From a virus: 64,000 nucleotides of DNA. How positions within the stretch are numbered: the stretch's first letter is position 1; every line of letters starts with the position of its first letter. Where the stretch lies: the IMG/VR virus record IMGVR_UViG_3300043446_003158, positions 62,001 through 126,000 of that record. One strand, written 5' to 3'. Made by a program: the position numbers and the translations under genes. Positions 24,199 to 30,822 of the stretch are shown piece after piece. A model generated the notes under the pieces. That model was not told where the DNA came from. It saw only the letters and a list, made by a program, of their open reading frames with translations, and did no database searches.

Positions 24199-24363
24199 TT
24201 AATTTTTGTCCATCATATATTCTACGGTATTTGCCACATCATTCATGGCATCGCGTAAATTTTCTCTTTGTCCAGATTCTTGTTTAATGATTGGTCGATG
24301 ATCGTCGGTTAAAGTCCAACGCCACTGCTTCATATCTTTGCAATACCAAAGATTAATTTTCAT
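24199..24363 (-). CDS. Small hypothetical protein
   Basis: 54 residues, MKINLWYCKDMKQWRWTLTD onward, ending in VANTVEYMMDKN. Trp-rich, no membrane segment. Upstream GAAAGAGAG may serve as ribosome-binding site. Own promoter at 24386-24414. No family recognised. Confidence 0.6.
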   Translation of the reverse strand: MKINLWYCKDMKQWRWTLTDDHRPIIKQESGQRENLRDAMNDVANTVEYMMDKN

Positions 24364-24385
24364 TCATTTCTCTCTTTCCTTATAT

Positions 24386-24414
24386 AGGATACATTAAAAA
24401 GGGGAGTTTGTCAA
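24386..24414 (-). promoter_or_regulatory. Promoter inside terminator hairpin
   Basis: TTGACA (24409-24414) sits in the loop/3' arm of the terminator at 24396-24420; 17 bp later TATCCT (24386-24391). Would drive the 54-residue gene and tRNA-Val. Confidence 0.7.
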
Positions 24415-24420
24415 CTCCCC
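24396..24420 (-). terminator. Terminator after the outer-membrane-like gene
   Basis: Minus strand GGGGAGTT-GACA-AACTCCCC followed by TTTTT; perfect 8-bp stem. Confidence 0.9.
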
Positions 24421-24444
24421 AATCTTACCTTATAAGGTTAAGTA

Positions 24445-24816
24445 TCAGAAAGCATAACGAACTTTCAGTTCGCCACCGAGTCCAAACACTTCGGAATCAA
24501 AACCATACTCACCAGCAACTTTGAATTTGCCAGTCAGTTGATTAGCAATAGGGAAGTTGATACCGACTTCACCAACAGCAACGCCTTGACCATCTTGACC
24601 ATTACGCCACTCATAACCAGGACCAATTTCACCAAACACAGTTACACCATTAGTGCTAACTTTTTGCTCATAACCAACACGAAGTTCGGTTTGAGCGCCA
24701 GTGTAATCACCGTCAACAAGAGCAGTGGTAGTCTTGCTTTCTACATAAGGGCCAGCAAACGCAGCCGAAGCAAGGAAAGGAGATGCAGCAACAGCTGCGA
24801 TAGCGGGTTTAAACAT
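24445..24816 (-). CDS. Outer-membrane-like secreted beta protein
   Basis: 123 residues: signal peptide MFKPAIAAVAASPFLASAAF (cleaved near AFA-GP), then alternating beta strands with aromatic ends (TELRVGYEQKV, VFGEIGPGYEW, GEVGINFPIA, GKFKVAGEYGF) and a C-terminal VRYAF ending in Phe, the usual outer-membrane barrel signal. Probably inserted in the host outer membrane; role unknown. AGAGGTA precedes the ATG. It has a promoter and a late-like box upstream. Confidence 0.75.
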   Translation of the reverse strand: MFKPAIAAVAASPFLASAAFAGPYVESKTTTALVDGDYTGAQTELRVGYEQKVSTNGVTVFGEIGPGYEWRNGQDGQGVAVGEVGINFPIANQLTGKFKVAGEYGFDSEVFGLGGELKVRYAF

Positions 24817-24928
24817 AATAGTACCTCTATAGTTTCTCGCAGAGTAATACCTGCGGATGTAAGGAGTTTCGACAAACTCCGTTTATTTCAGTGAGTCAAC
24901 GAGTATTTGAGGTCTCATCACCTGAACA

Positions 24929-24963
24929 TATTTATTTTAACATTCTCTTTGGGATCATGTCAA
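24929..24963 (-). promoter_or_regulatory. Promoter of the outer-membrane-like gene
   Basis: TTGACA (24958-24963), 18 bp, TAAAAT (24934-24939), overlapping a late-type box AATAAATA (24929-24936). Confidence 0.65.
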
Positions 24964-24991
24964 GTGGGGGGAAAACCGTACTTTTAAAAGA

Positions 24992-25062
24992 GCGGGGTAT
25001 CGGAATCGAACCGACGACATCTAACTTGGAAGGATAGCGTTCTACCGCTGAACTAACCCCGC
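24992..25062 (-). tRNA. tRNA-Gly (UCC)
   Basis: 71 nt: acceptor GCGGGGT/ACCCCGC, anticodon stem CTATC/GTTAG around CTTCCAA (anticodon TCC), T-loop TTCGATT. Reads GGA. Confidence 0.95.
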
Positions 25063-25109
25063 AAAATGGGAGAAATCTCCCAGCACATTTCCTTCACACG
25101 GATAGGAAT

Positions 25110-25138
25110 ATTATATAGTAATTTTTAAATTATGTCAA
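25110..25138 (-). promoter_or_regulatory. Consensus promoter ahead of tRNA-Gly
   Basis: Perfect TTGACA (25133-25138), 17 bp, TATAAT (25110-25115). The -35 lies inside the last codons of the oxygenase gene. Confidence 0.9.
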
Positions 25139-25699
25139 GTCGTTTGCAACTACAGAAAAATTTAAAATACATCTTGGATTTTTTTTAGGAATTCCTGCAG
25201 CATGATATAAAGATCCATCAAAAACAACGACTCTACCTTTTTTTGGACATACTTCTTGCAATATTTTTGGTTTATAATCTTTTGGTTTAATTAAACATTT
25301 ATTTTTTTCAAATTTTTCTTTAGAAATAATAGTATTTCCATCAGAATTATTTACATAATACAAATAAACTAAATGTGGTTCATCAATATCAACATGAAAT
25401 AAGTCATTATATTTAGAAGAACGTGATGGTATCTGTAAAAAACTTCTACCATGTATTGCGGAAATATTAATTTTTATTTTATTAGAAATTTGATTAACTA
25501 AAGAAATTACATGCTCATATGCTGGACTCTTATTTTTTTTATCCAAAGTAATCAAAGAATGAGAAAATCCTACTCCAGAAAATTCCCCACCACCAACTAT
25601 ATCAGAAGTAAAAAACCAAGGAAAATTTGTTCCTAAAAAATAGGTTTCTAATTTATCTTGGTAATCTTTTGGTATAACGTTATCTATTATTCTGATCAT
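25130..25699 (-). CDS. 2OG-Fe(II) dioxygenase
   Basis: 189 residues. The iron site reads DLFHVDIDEPHLVYLYYVN (His-x-Asp) with the distal His in VFDGSLYHAAGIP and an Arg soon after (NPRCILNFSVV) for 2-oxoglutarate. MIRIIDNVIPKDYQDKLETY is the usual start of this group. Flanked by tRNA genes on both sides. Substrate unknown. Confidence 0.85.
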   Translation of the reverse strand: MIRIIDNVIPKDYQDKLETYFLGTNFPWFFTSDIVGGGEFSGVGFSHSLITLDKKNKSPAYEHVISLVNQISNKIKINISAIHGRSFLQIPSRSSKYNDLFHVDIDEPHLVYLYYVNNSDGNTIISKEKFEKNKCLIKPKDYKPKILQEVCPKKGRVVVFDGSLYHAAGIPKKNPRCILNFSVVANDLT

Positions 25700-25715
25700 A
25701 TCAATTTTTTTTAGA

Positions 25716-25787
25716 AGCCCCCGACTGGATTTGAACCAGCGACCAACGGTTTACAAAACCGTTGCTCTACCACTGAGCTACAGAGGC
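25716..25787 (-). tRNA. tRNA-Thr (UGU)
   Basis: 72 nt: acceptor GCCTCTG/CGGGGGC (two G-T pairs), anticodon stem ACGGT/ACCGT around TTTGTAA (anticodon TGT), T-loop TTCAAAT. Reads ACA. Confidence 0.94.
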
Positions 25788-25791
25788 GAAA

Positions 25792-25859
25792 GGTGATGAG
25801 TGCCCATCACCCGCAGAAGACACTTTCTGCAAGTTTCACTGCATTAGAGGGCAGTGAAA
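25792..25859 (-). ncRNA. Hairpin-rich spacer between tRNA-Asn and tRNA-Thr
   Basis: Three perfect hairpins in 68 nt: TTTCACTGC/GCAGTGAAA (25834-25859), GCAGAA/TTCTGC (25813-25830) and GGTGATG/CATCACC (25792-25811). They may be tRNA-processing signals or a small structured RNA. The dyads are seen; the role is unknown. Confidence 0.4.
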
Positions 25860-25894
25860 ATATGATAGAATCGAACATTTCCAACCCTATCAAC

Positions 25895-25966
25895 TCCCCC
25901 ACCTGGACTCGAACCAGGAACCCCAGAGTTAACAGCTCCGTGCTCTGCCAATTGAGCTATAAGGGA
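25895..25966 (-). tRNA. tRNA-Asn (GUU)
   Basis: 72 nt: acceptor TCCCTTA/TGGGGGA (with G-T pair), anticodon stem CGGAG/CTCTG around CTGTTAA (anticodon GTT), T-loop TTCGAGT. The only tRNA here not reading an A-ending codon. Confidence 0.94.
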
Positions 25967-25985
25967 ATAATGGTAGGAGGGATTT

Positions 25986-26114
25986 CTATGTGCCGACAGA
26001 ATCACCTTTCACATCATCCAGTCTAAACCAGCGAGAGGTGTTGCACTTCCTACATTTGATGGAGTAAGTGTGATATACCTCATAAGGATATAACAGGGAC
26101 TTACCCTCTATCAC
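25986..26114 (-). CDS. Possible 42-residue CxxC protein in the tRNA array
   Basis: GTG-initiated frame of 42 residues between tRNA-Arg and tRNA-Asn: YHTYSIKCRKCNTSRWFRLD contains a CxxC knuckle. A GGAGAA/TTCTCC hairpin lies just upstream; its GGAG is rather far for ribosome binding. The coding sense is plausible from the clean, protein-like composition, but not proven. Confidence 0.4.
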   Translation of the reverse strand: MIEGKSLLYPYEVYHTYSIKCRKCNTSRWFRLDDVKGDSVGT

Positions 26115-26141
26115 TTTTATATATGGAGAATAATTCTCCAA

Positions 26142-26215
<74 letters not shown>

Positions 26216-26241
26216 ATTGTGGAAGAGCAAATTCTTCCAAA

Positions 26242-26313
26242 TAGGACTGCAGAGAATTGAACTCTGTTCACACCGTTATAAGCAGTGGGCTTTAACCAAT
26301 AAGCAACAGTCCC
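26242..26313 (-). tRNA. tRNA-Ile (UAU)
   Basis: 72 nt: acceptor GGGACTG/CAGTCCT, D-stem GCTT/AAGC, anticodon stem CACTG/CGGTG around CTTATAA (anticodon TAT), T-stem CAGAG/CTCTG. Reads AUA directly. Bacteria normally read AUA with a CAU anticodon modified by lysidine, so this form is uncommon. Confidence 0.88.
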
Positions 26314-26362
26314 ATAGGGACCTCTCTGTTTGTGCATTGTTAAGAGGCATGAGAGGGGCGGG

Positions 26363-26398
26363 TCTTATGCGAGGGTTGGAACCCCGCTGCCCATAAGA
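26363..26398 (-). other. tRNA-minihelix-like dyad at the tRNA operon start
   Basis: On the minus strand TCTTATG, a 5-nt linker, a T-arm-like hairpin CGGGG-TTCCAAC-CCTCG, then CATAAGA directly abutting, as acceptor and T-arm do in a tRNA. It lies over the predicted transcription start of the promoter at 26401-26429, so the RNA may lack part of the first strand; it may also be a DNA operator. Also read as a terminator for the gene upstream. Confidence 0.4.
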
Positions 26399-26400
26399 GT

Positions 26401-26429
26401 ATTATAAGGGATGGTAGTAAGGTTGTCAA
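26401..26429 (-). promoter_or_regulatory. Consensus promoter of the tRNA array
   Basis: Perfect TTGACA (26424-26429), 17 bp, TATAAT (26401-26406), directly ahead of tRNA-Ile, -Arg, -Asn and -Thr. Confidence 0.92.
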
Positions 26430-26435
26430 GGGTCC

Positions 26436-27134
26436 TTACCAAACGCTAGTTAAGCAATGGCGAGTAAAAAATTGAGTGTTAGTTTCAATTAAAGTATAAA
26501 ATTCATCTAATATTTCTTTATACTTTTTAGAAGTATAATCACTTCCAGCATTATTAAATTGATATTTTGGAACTTGATAAAATCTCTCTTTTGGTAAAAT
26601 TCCAATTTCATCAGTAATTAATTTGGACATATATTTTGGTCCAAAAGAATTTAAAATAAAATCAACTTTATTAAAAGACAAATTTGAATTTTCAATAATA
26701 TCAAAATTTATAATACTATTTTTCATACAGGTTTCCCAAAAATTATGTTTTCTGACAGATGCCATCAAACAATTAGAAATTTTTTCTCCCCAATTAGGCC
26801 AAGACTCTATGAGATAAACACTTTTGTATTGTAAAAAATTATAAAAATTAGAGTAACAATACATATCCATATCTGCATATATTCCCCCATACTTATGAAG
26901 AATGCAAAATCGTGCAAAATCAACTCTCATAATATGATATGGCCAAGAATCATAGTATTCTAAAAATTCAGAATACTCAACTTTAACAAGATTTCTAAGA
27001 TCATCATCACTCCACATTATGTACTCAAAATCTTTAAATTTAGTTTTCCAAGATTTTTGGCACTCTTTCCAAATAGGATGCCAATCTTTTTCATGATCTG
27101 GAGCAGTTTGATGAATTATTTTTGGTATTTTCAT
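26436..27134 (-). CDS. Glycosyltransferase, GT32/OCH1-like
   Basis: 232 residues. IPKIIHQTAPDHEKDWHPIW is the family start; HIMRVDFARFCILHKYGGIY ADMDM holds the Asp pair for the nucleotide sugar and metal; a His/Trp-rich end follows. Acts on cytoplasmic glycan precursors. It lies outside the main glycan operon, next to two oxygenases. Target unknown. Confidence 0.85.
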   Translation of the reverse strand: MKIPKIIHQTAPDHEKDWHPIWKECQKSWKTKFKDFEYIMWSDDDLRNLVKVEYSEFLEYYDSWPYHIMRVDFARFCILHKYGGIYADMDMYCYSNFYNFLQYKSVYLIESWPNWGEKISNCLMASVRKHNFWETCMKNSIINFDIIENSNLSFNKVDFILNSFGPKYMSKLITDEIGILPKERFYQVPKYQFNNAGSDYTSKKYKEILDEFYTLIETNTQFFTRHCLTSVW

Positions 27135-27704
27135 TTATGCAAAAGGTGGCCCACCATACCACCCAACTAAAGAAATTCTTCTTCCCCAAGTTGTTTTTTT
27201 TACCCTATGAGAAACTATTGAAGGAAAAATAACAACGTCACCAGCGTCTAATTTAAAACTAATCGTTTTTTTTGTTGGATGAAACAATTCTAATTCTCCT
27301 CCCCCATAATCATTTTGAGAACTTAAACACATAACAATACTTAATTTTCTAATTTCATTAAATCCATTTGAATCTAACATGTCAATGTGCCATCTATAAT
27401 GACCATCTGGTGGTTCATATACAGTAAACTGTATTTGATCTTTCCAATCAGTCAAATTAAAATGATAATATTCTATATTTGCTGATCTGATAAAATGGGA
27501 AAGCATAGAAGCAACCCATGTATCTTTGTCAAGCCAACGTTGATTAGACTTTCTAATTTTTGTATTTAAATTGTTGTTTTTAGAATGTAATAATGATGGT
27601 TTCAAAAGTCTTTCATCATAAAAATCTTTTACAATGAGATCACATACATCCTTACTCATTTGAGAAGGTATATAATAATGCCCTAAAATAGGTTTATCTC
27701 CCAT
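27135..27704 (-). CDS. 2OG-Fe(II) dioxygenase, PKHD/prolyl-hydroxylase-like
   Basis: 189 residues. HYRWHIDMLDSNGFNEIRKL provides His-x-Asp, GGGELELF the characteristic turn, VVIFPSIVSHRVKKTTWGRR the distal His and the 2-oxoglutarate Arg. Similar to the YbiX/PiuC hydroxylase group, full length for it. One base from the GT32 gene and likely co-transcribed. Substrate unknown. Confidence 0.88.
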   Translation of the reverse strand: MGDKPILGHYYIPSQMSKDVCDLIVKDFYDERLLKPSLLHSKNNNLNTKIRKSNQRWLDKDTWVASMLSHFIRSANIEYYHFNLTDWKDQIQFTVYEPPDGHYRWHIDMLDSNGFNEIRKLSIVMCLSSQNDYGGGELELFHPTKKTISFKLDAGDVVIFPSIVSHRVKKTTWGRRISLVGWYGGPPFA

Positions 27705-27755
27705 AAAATAAACTCACAAGATATTTAAAAAAATTACATCAATCTTAAATTAAAT

Positions 27756-27947
27756 TTAATTTTTATTTTCTTTTCTGATATTTTTTTCTTGAGAAATTTC
27801 TAACCTACGAGTTTTAACAAGTTTAGAAATTTCTTGCAATGCTTTACGTGCTCTAGTTCCAGCAGCATTATTACCGTTTACAAACTTTTCATCTTCAGTT
27901 TGCCATGTTGCAAACAAAGTGGTAAGTTCTTGAATACTTTGTGACAT
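27756..27947 (-). CDS. Histone H1/Hc1-like DNA-binding protein
   Basis: 63 residues: FATWQTEDEKFVNGNNAAGT, then RARKALQEISKLVKTRRLEI and a Lys-rich end. The pattern of GN.AA..R.R...I.KL.K..R.E resembles the small histone-like Hc1 family found in Chlamydia and cyanobacteria, which coats DNA. Start at ATGTCACAAAG after GGAG. Family assignment is by eye. Confidence 0.55.
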   Translation of the reverse strand: MSQSIQELTTLFATWQTEDEKFVNGNNAAGTRARKALQEISKLVKTRRLEISQEKNIRKENKN

Positions 27948-28031
27948 AATAATCTCCAAAAAATAAGATATATCTATATAGCACACTTTTATTTTAGTGT
28001 CTTGAAAAATTTAAATTTAAAGTAAACTTAA

Positions 28032-28559
28032 TTATATTGGAATTAAACTTAACATACTATTTGGTTGTTGATTATCAGTTATAGAAACTTGAACATCAAA
28101 CCCTAGAGTAATTCTTGGTTCTTCATACTCTTCATCAACAATTACTTTATGTTTTCTATATCCAGGTCCTATGTAAATATTTCCAACCTCATTAATTATT
28201 TCATAATTTTCAAAGATTGTTCTTGTTTTTTTAGGATCAATGCAAATATATCCATGATAATCCCAATAATGATCATGCCAATCTAAAACTTGATTTGAAT
28301 GATGATAATTCAACCAACTTTGCATCCATTTTGTTTCGTTTGGTACATATTCAGTTATAATATTTTTTAATTCCTGAAATAAATTATTGAATAAAATTGA
28401 AGGTGAAGATAAAGCAAAAAAATTATATTGAGAATATGTCCAAGTTGAATCTTTACCGTTAAAGTATTGTTGATGTAACTGGTGGCAGTGATGAATTTGA
28501 TTTATTAATTCTTTTTGATTTTCAATAATAAAATCAGACTTATATATTTTAAAATCCAT
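28032..28559 (-). CDS. 2OG-Fe(II) oxygenase-like protein
   Basis: 175 residues. The likely iron site is VLDWHDHYWDYHGYICIDP with distal His in GPGYRKHKVIVDEEYEEPRI, followed by Arg and a beta-strand (ITLGFDVQV). N-terminal helices precede it. Spacing matches cyanophage 2OG proteins of the H-x-H/D group. Ligand identity is uncertain, so the call is moderate. Confidence 0.65.
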   Translation of the reverse strand: MDFKIYKSDFIIENQKELINQIHHCHQLHQQYFNGKDSTWTYSQYNFFALSSPSILFNNLFQELKNIITEYVPNETKWMQSWLNYHHSNQVLDWHDHYWDYHGYICIDPKKTRTIFENYEIINEVGNIYIGPGYRKHKVIVDEEYEEPRITLGFDVQVSITDNQQPNSMLSLIPI

Positions 28560-28576
28560 AAATTAATTATCAACTA

Positions 28577-28598
28577 AAGGGGGAGTATGCTCCCCCTT
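28577..28598 (-). terminator. Hairpin after the muramidase-like gene
   Basis: Perfect 9-bp stem AAGGGGGAG/CTCCCCCTT with a 4-nt loop. T-runs on either side are short, so it may end the muramidase-like transcript or stabilise its 3' end. Confidence 0.55.
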
Positions 28599-28613
28599 AT
28601 TTATTCTATTGTA

Positions 28614-29237
28614 TCAAACTTCTACCGTGATCAGTCGGTTGGCATAATCATGTGCATAAGATGTACGGGCACCATGATGCCCCCAACCAATCCAACTATA
28701 CGCATAGTCCATGTAACGATTGATAGATTTACCAGGAATTTTCATCCTATCTTCAATCTCTTTCCATTGGACTTCATTTGTTAGATAACGAAGTTGCGTG
28801 TGAAGCGATGATGGTGAGCCACCAAACTTCTTAGCAAAATCACCCAATCCATAATAACGGTTGGCAGATGTCCATTGAATCAGACCATAACCACCCCAGC
28901 AGGAATGATATGCTCTGATACTACCACCTTCGCAAATATTAGGCACGAACGTAGATTCTTGCCTAATATTGCCCATGATAGTAGCAAGGGCGTTTCTGTC
29001 TTTAATTCCAATGTCCTGAAAATAACTCAGGGCAACATTTTCATTTTCATTACACCCTTTACAAATTAACCTTTTTTCTTTTGGCTTCGGTGGAGCAACC
29101 TCTAGGATCGCTGTCTTCTCTGGTTCAAACTCCTTGATAATAGAATATGAAGGAGCACTAGCAGATGATGGCAGTGTTGCCGAAATGGTTGTAACCGTTG
29201 CCAGAAGGGGCAAGGCTACTGTAAGGAATTGTTGCAT
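28614..29237 (-). CDS. Secreted phage tail-lysozyme-like (muramidase) protein
   Basis: 207 residues. Signal-like start MQQFLTVALPLLATVTTISA; a Pro-rich linker with a CKGC pair; then a catalytic-type domain NALATIMGNIRQESTFVPNI, GGYGLIQWTSANR and a C-terminal GWGHHGARTSYAHDYANRL, matching the Phage_lysozyme2 fold that cleaves peptidoglycan. Secretion suggests action in the host periplasm. Separate from the main lysis cassette; own promoter at 29366-29394. Confidence 0.8.
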   Translation of the reverse strand: MQQFLTVALPLLATVTTISATLPSSASAPSYSIIKEFEPEKTAILEVAPPKPKEKRLICKGCNENENVALSYFQDIGIKDRNALATIMGNIRQESTFVPNICEGGSIRAYHSCWGGYGLIQWTSANRYYGLGDFAKKFGGSPSSLHTQLRYLTNEVQWKEIEDRMKIPGKSINRYMDYAYSWIGWGHHGARTSYAHDYANRLITVEV

Positions 29238-29365
29238 TAAAATTAATTGAACTCTACATCCGTATAGGCAAAGGAGTAGTTCCCCTTCTCAGGGGCAGTG
29301 CCCACGGCTCTAATTGTCACATCAAAATCTCATGATGTTTACCCTACTCATAATAGGGATTTTAC

Positions 29366-29394
29366 ATAATAAGTGATTATTTATCGTTTGTCAA
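29366..29394 (-). promoter_or_regulatory. Promoter of the muramidase-like gene
   Basis: TTGACA (29389-29394), 17 bp, TATTAT (29366-29371); a GATAAATA late-type box (29378-29385) lies in the spacer. The -35 overlaps the end of the upstream gene. Confidence 0.75.
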
Positions 29395-30119
29395 CCCGAT
29401 GTGGATTTTATTTGAAAATCCCCAATACATCCTTTCTGTAATGGAAGTCTTAGATCATGGTCATTAAATTCTAAACTATGAACAAAAAAAACTTGAGTTA
29501 ATCTTTCTTTTGTCCCAAAACTTGGAACACCATGCTCTTCATATCCATCAAATAATATACATCTATTAAAAATATTCTCAATCCTAACAGATTCTAGATA
29601 TCTTTCTCTATGTGTATTCCAAGTATTAATTTCTTTTTCACTTAAATCTAAATTATTGTTATGATATTTAAATTTTAATTCATTAACATATCCATTAAGA
29701 TAATCATCAGTTTGCAGTTTATTTTTGATAGAATATATTGAAGTTCCAGTTCCTTCTTCTGAATTTGGATCCAAGTAAATAACTCCACCAAATACTGTTG
29801 AATCACTATGAATATATCCACGATTATGTGGATGATTTTTATCTTTATTAAAAGGTTTAATGTGTTGGAAATGAGTATCTATAGAAATACTTTTTATATC
29901 ATGTTCACTATAAAATAATGACAAAATTTTTTTAATCATAAATTTTGTCATTATTAATCCTTGCTCATCAATTTTATTAATGTGGTTTGTTCTTGCTCCA
30001 GGCCACCTACCAGTTTTATTAGGATAAAAATTTTGAGATAAAGCGTAATTTCTTACTTCATATGGATCTGGATAAAAATTATCAATAATAGTTACGGGAA
30101 AAGATTTATTATAAAACAT
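29391..30119 (-). CDS. 2OG-Fe(II)/DUF6445-like oxygenase
   Basis: 242 residues. FPVTIIDNFYPDPYEVRNYA is the family start; NRGYIHSDSTVFGGVIYLDP supplies His-x-Asp, GTGTSIY follows, and LFDGYEEHGVPSFG the distal His with Arg in KERLTQVFFV. This is the long form with an inserted helix around residues 130-175. Role unknown. Confidence 0.8.
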   Translation of the reverse strand: MFYNKSFPVTIIDNFYPDPYEVRNYALSQNFYPNKTGRWPGARTNHINKIDEQGLIMTKFMIKKILSLFYSEHDIKSISIDTHFQHIKPFNKDKNHPHNRGYIHSDSTVFGGVIYLDPNSEEGTGTSIYSIKNKLQTDDYLNGYVNELKFKYHNNNLDLSEKEINTWNTHRERYLESVRIENIFNRCILFDGYEEHGVPSFGTKERLTQVFFVHSLEFNDHDLRLPLQKGCIGDFQIKSTSG

Positions 30120-30128
30120 AAATTTATT

Positions 30129-30305
30129 TTATTCTCCGATATATTCTAAAGAGTATATATCATGATCCTCAATATCAGGATTCAACCATTCACTAAACTC
30201 TAATTGAATAGCACGAGCATTTTCAAGATCTTGTTCAGATAGTGTATGAATCCTATCAACTGCCCAATCATGAGTTTGGCGAAGTGTTTGCTCCAAAGTT
30301 ACCAT
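30129..30305 (-). CDS. Small acidic hypothetical protein
   Basis: 58 residues, MVTLEQTLRQTHDWAVDRIH onward, acidic C-terminus (NPDIEDHDIYSLEYIGE). Overlaps the GIY-YIG gene by 38 nt in another frame. A promoter-like TTGACG/17/TACAAT (30340-30368) lies just upstream. Confidence 0.5.
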   Translation of the reverse strand: MVTLEQTLRQTHDWAVDRIHTLSEQDLENARAIQLEFSEWLNPDIEDHDIYSLEYIGE

Positions 30306-30717
30306 AATCTTTTCGCATATAGCGTCCTAGAATATTACTATTGTAGTATGCTGGTGTTCCGTCGTCAAGTGCTTCTTTTAATACATTATTCAAAAAAAGT
30401 TGTTTTGTTTCTTCGTAGTTACAATCTCCTTTTGTTTTATGAAGAGACAATATCTCTCTATTGAAAATATCTTTATTACATTTCTTATAATCTTCCTTTA
30501 ACTCTGGACAAGAACCATAATACTTTTTCCAATCAGATTCTTGCTTTACTCTTCTTTTTTTACCTGGAGGAGTTCTATAAGACCAAAAATATTTTCTACC
30601 AATATACTTTCTTCCTGTAACTATATTAGTAATCAAATAAACAAATCCAAAGTATTCGTTAATATCATTAGAGTCGAATACTTCACCATTATATTTCCAA
30701 GGGTTCTCATAGCTCAT
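30268..30717 (-). CDS. GIY-YIG-type endonuclease
   Basis: 149 residues. FGFVYLITNIVTGRKYIGRK (GIY-YIG variant, Tyr and Arg seen), a basic insertion (PPGKKRRVKQESDW), ...FNREILSL and a catalytic Glu in GDCNYEETKQLFLN, then NSNILGRYMR. Single-domain, no recognition domain beyond it, so it could be a homing or mobile endonuclease, or a repair nuclease. No intron is visible nearby. Promoter at 30766-30795. Confidence 0.8.
   Translation of the reverse strand: MSYENPWKYNGEVFDSNDINEYFGFVYLITNIVTGRKYIGRKYFWSYRTPPGKKRRVKQESDWKKYYGSCPELKEDYKKCNKDIFNREILSLHKTKGDCNYEETKQLFLNNVLKEALDDGTPAYYNSNILGRYMRKDYGNFGANTSPNS
30340..30368 (-). promoter_or_regulatory. Promoter within GIY-YIG gene
   Basis: TTGACG (30363-30368), 17 bp, TACAAT (30340-30345), placed to serve the small gene at 30305. 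Confidence 0.5.
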
Positions 30718-30765
30718 ATAGTAATCTTTAAGAGCTATTATTTATCTTTCAACCCTAGCAAAGCG

Positions 30766-30795
30766 ATTCTAGCAATAAAAAAGGGGGTTTGTCAA
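30766..30795 (-). promoter_or_regulatory. GIY-YIG promoter inside terminator hairpin
   Basis: TTGACA (30790-30795), 18 bp, TAGAAT (30766-30771); the -35 is the loop and 3' arm start of the terminator at 30777-30802. Confidence 0.65.
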
Positions 30796-30802
30796 CCCCC
30801 TT
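30777..30802 (-). terminator. Terminator of the Ala/Lys-rich gene
   Basis: Perfect 9-bp stem AAGGGGGTT/AACCCCCTT, 4-nt loop, then a T-tract on the minus strand. Confidence 0.9.
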
Positions 30803-30822
30803 GCATCAAATTAAAATCAAAT

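Noticed and set aside
25868-25890. T-loop-like GTTCGATTC suggesting a decayed tRNA beside tRNA-Asn
   Set aside because: The flanking bases do not form a 5-bp T-stem and no acceptor or anticodon arm could be found.
25793-26026. 77-codon plus-strand frame over the tRNA-Asn region
   Set aside because: It runs through tRNA-Asn and the hairpins; the composition is not protein-like.
30268-30717. Group I intron or homing element around the GIY-YIG gene
   Set aside because: The neighbours are intact genes and no split gene or intron core was seen; it stands as a free gene.
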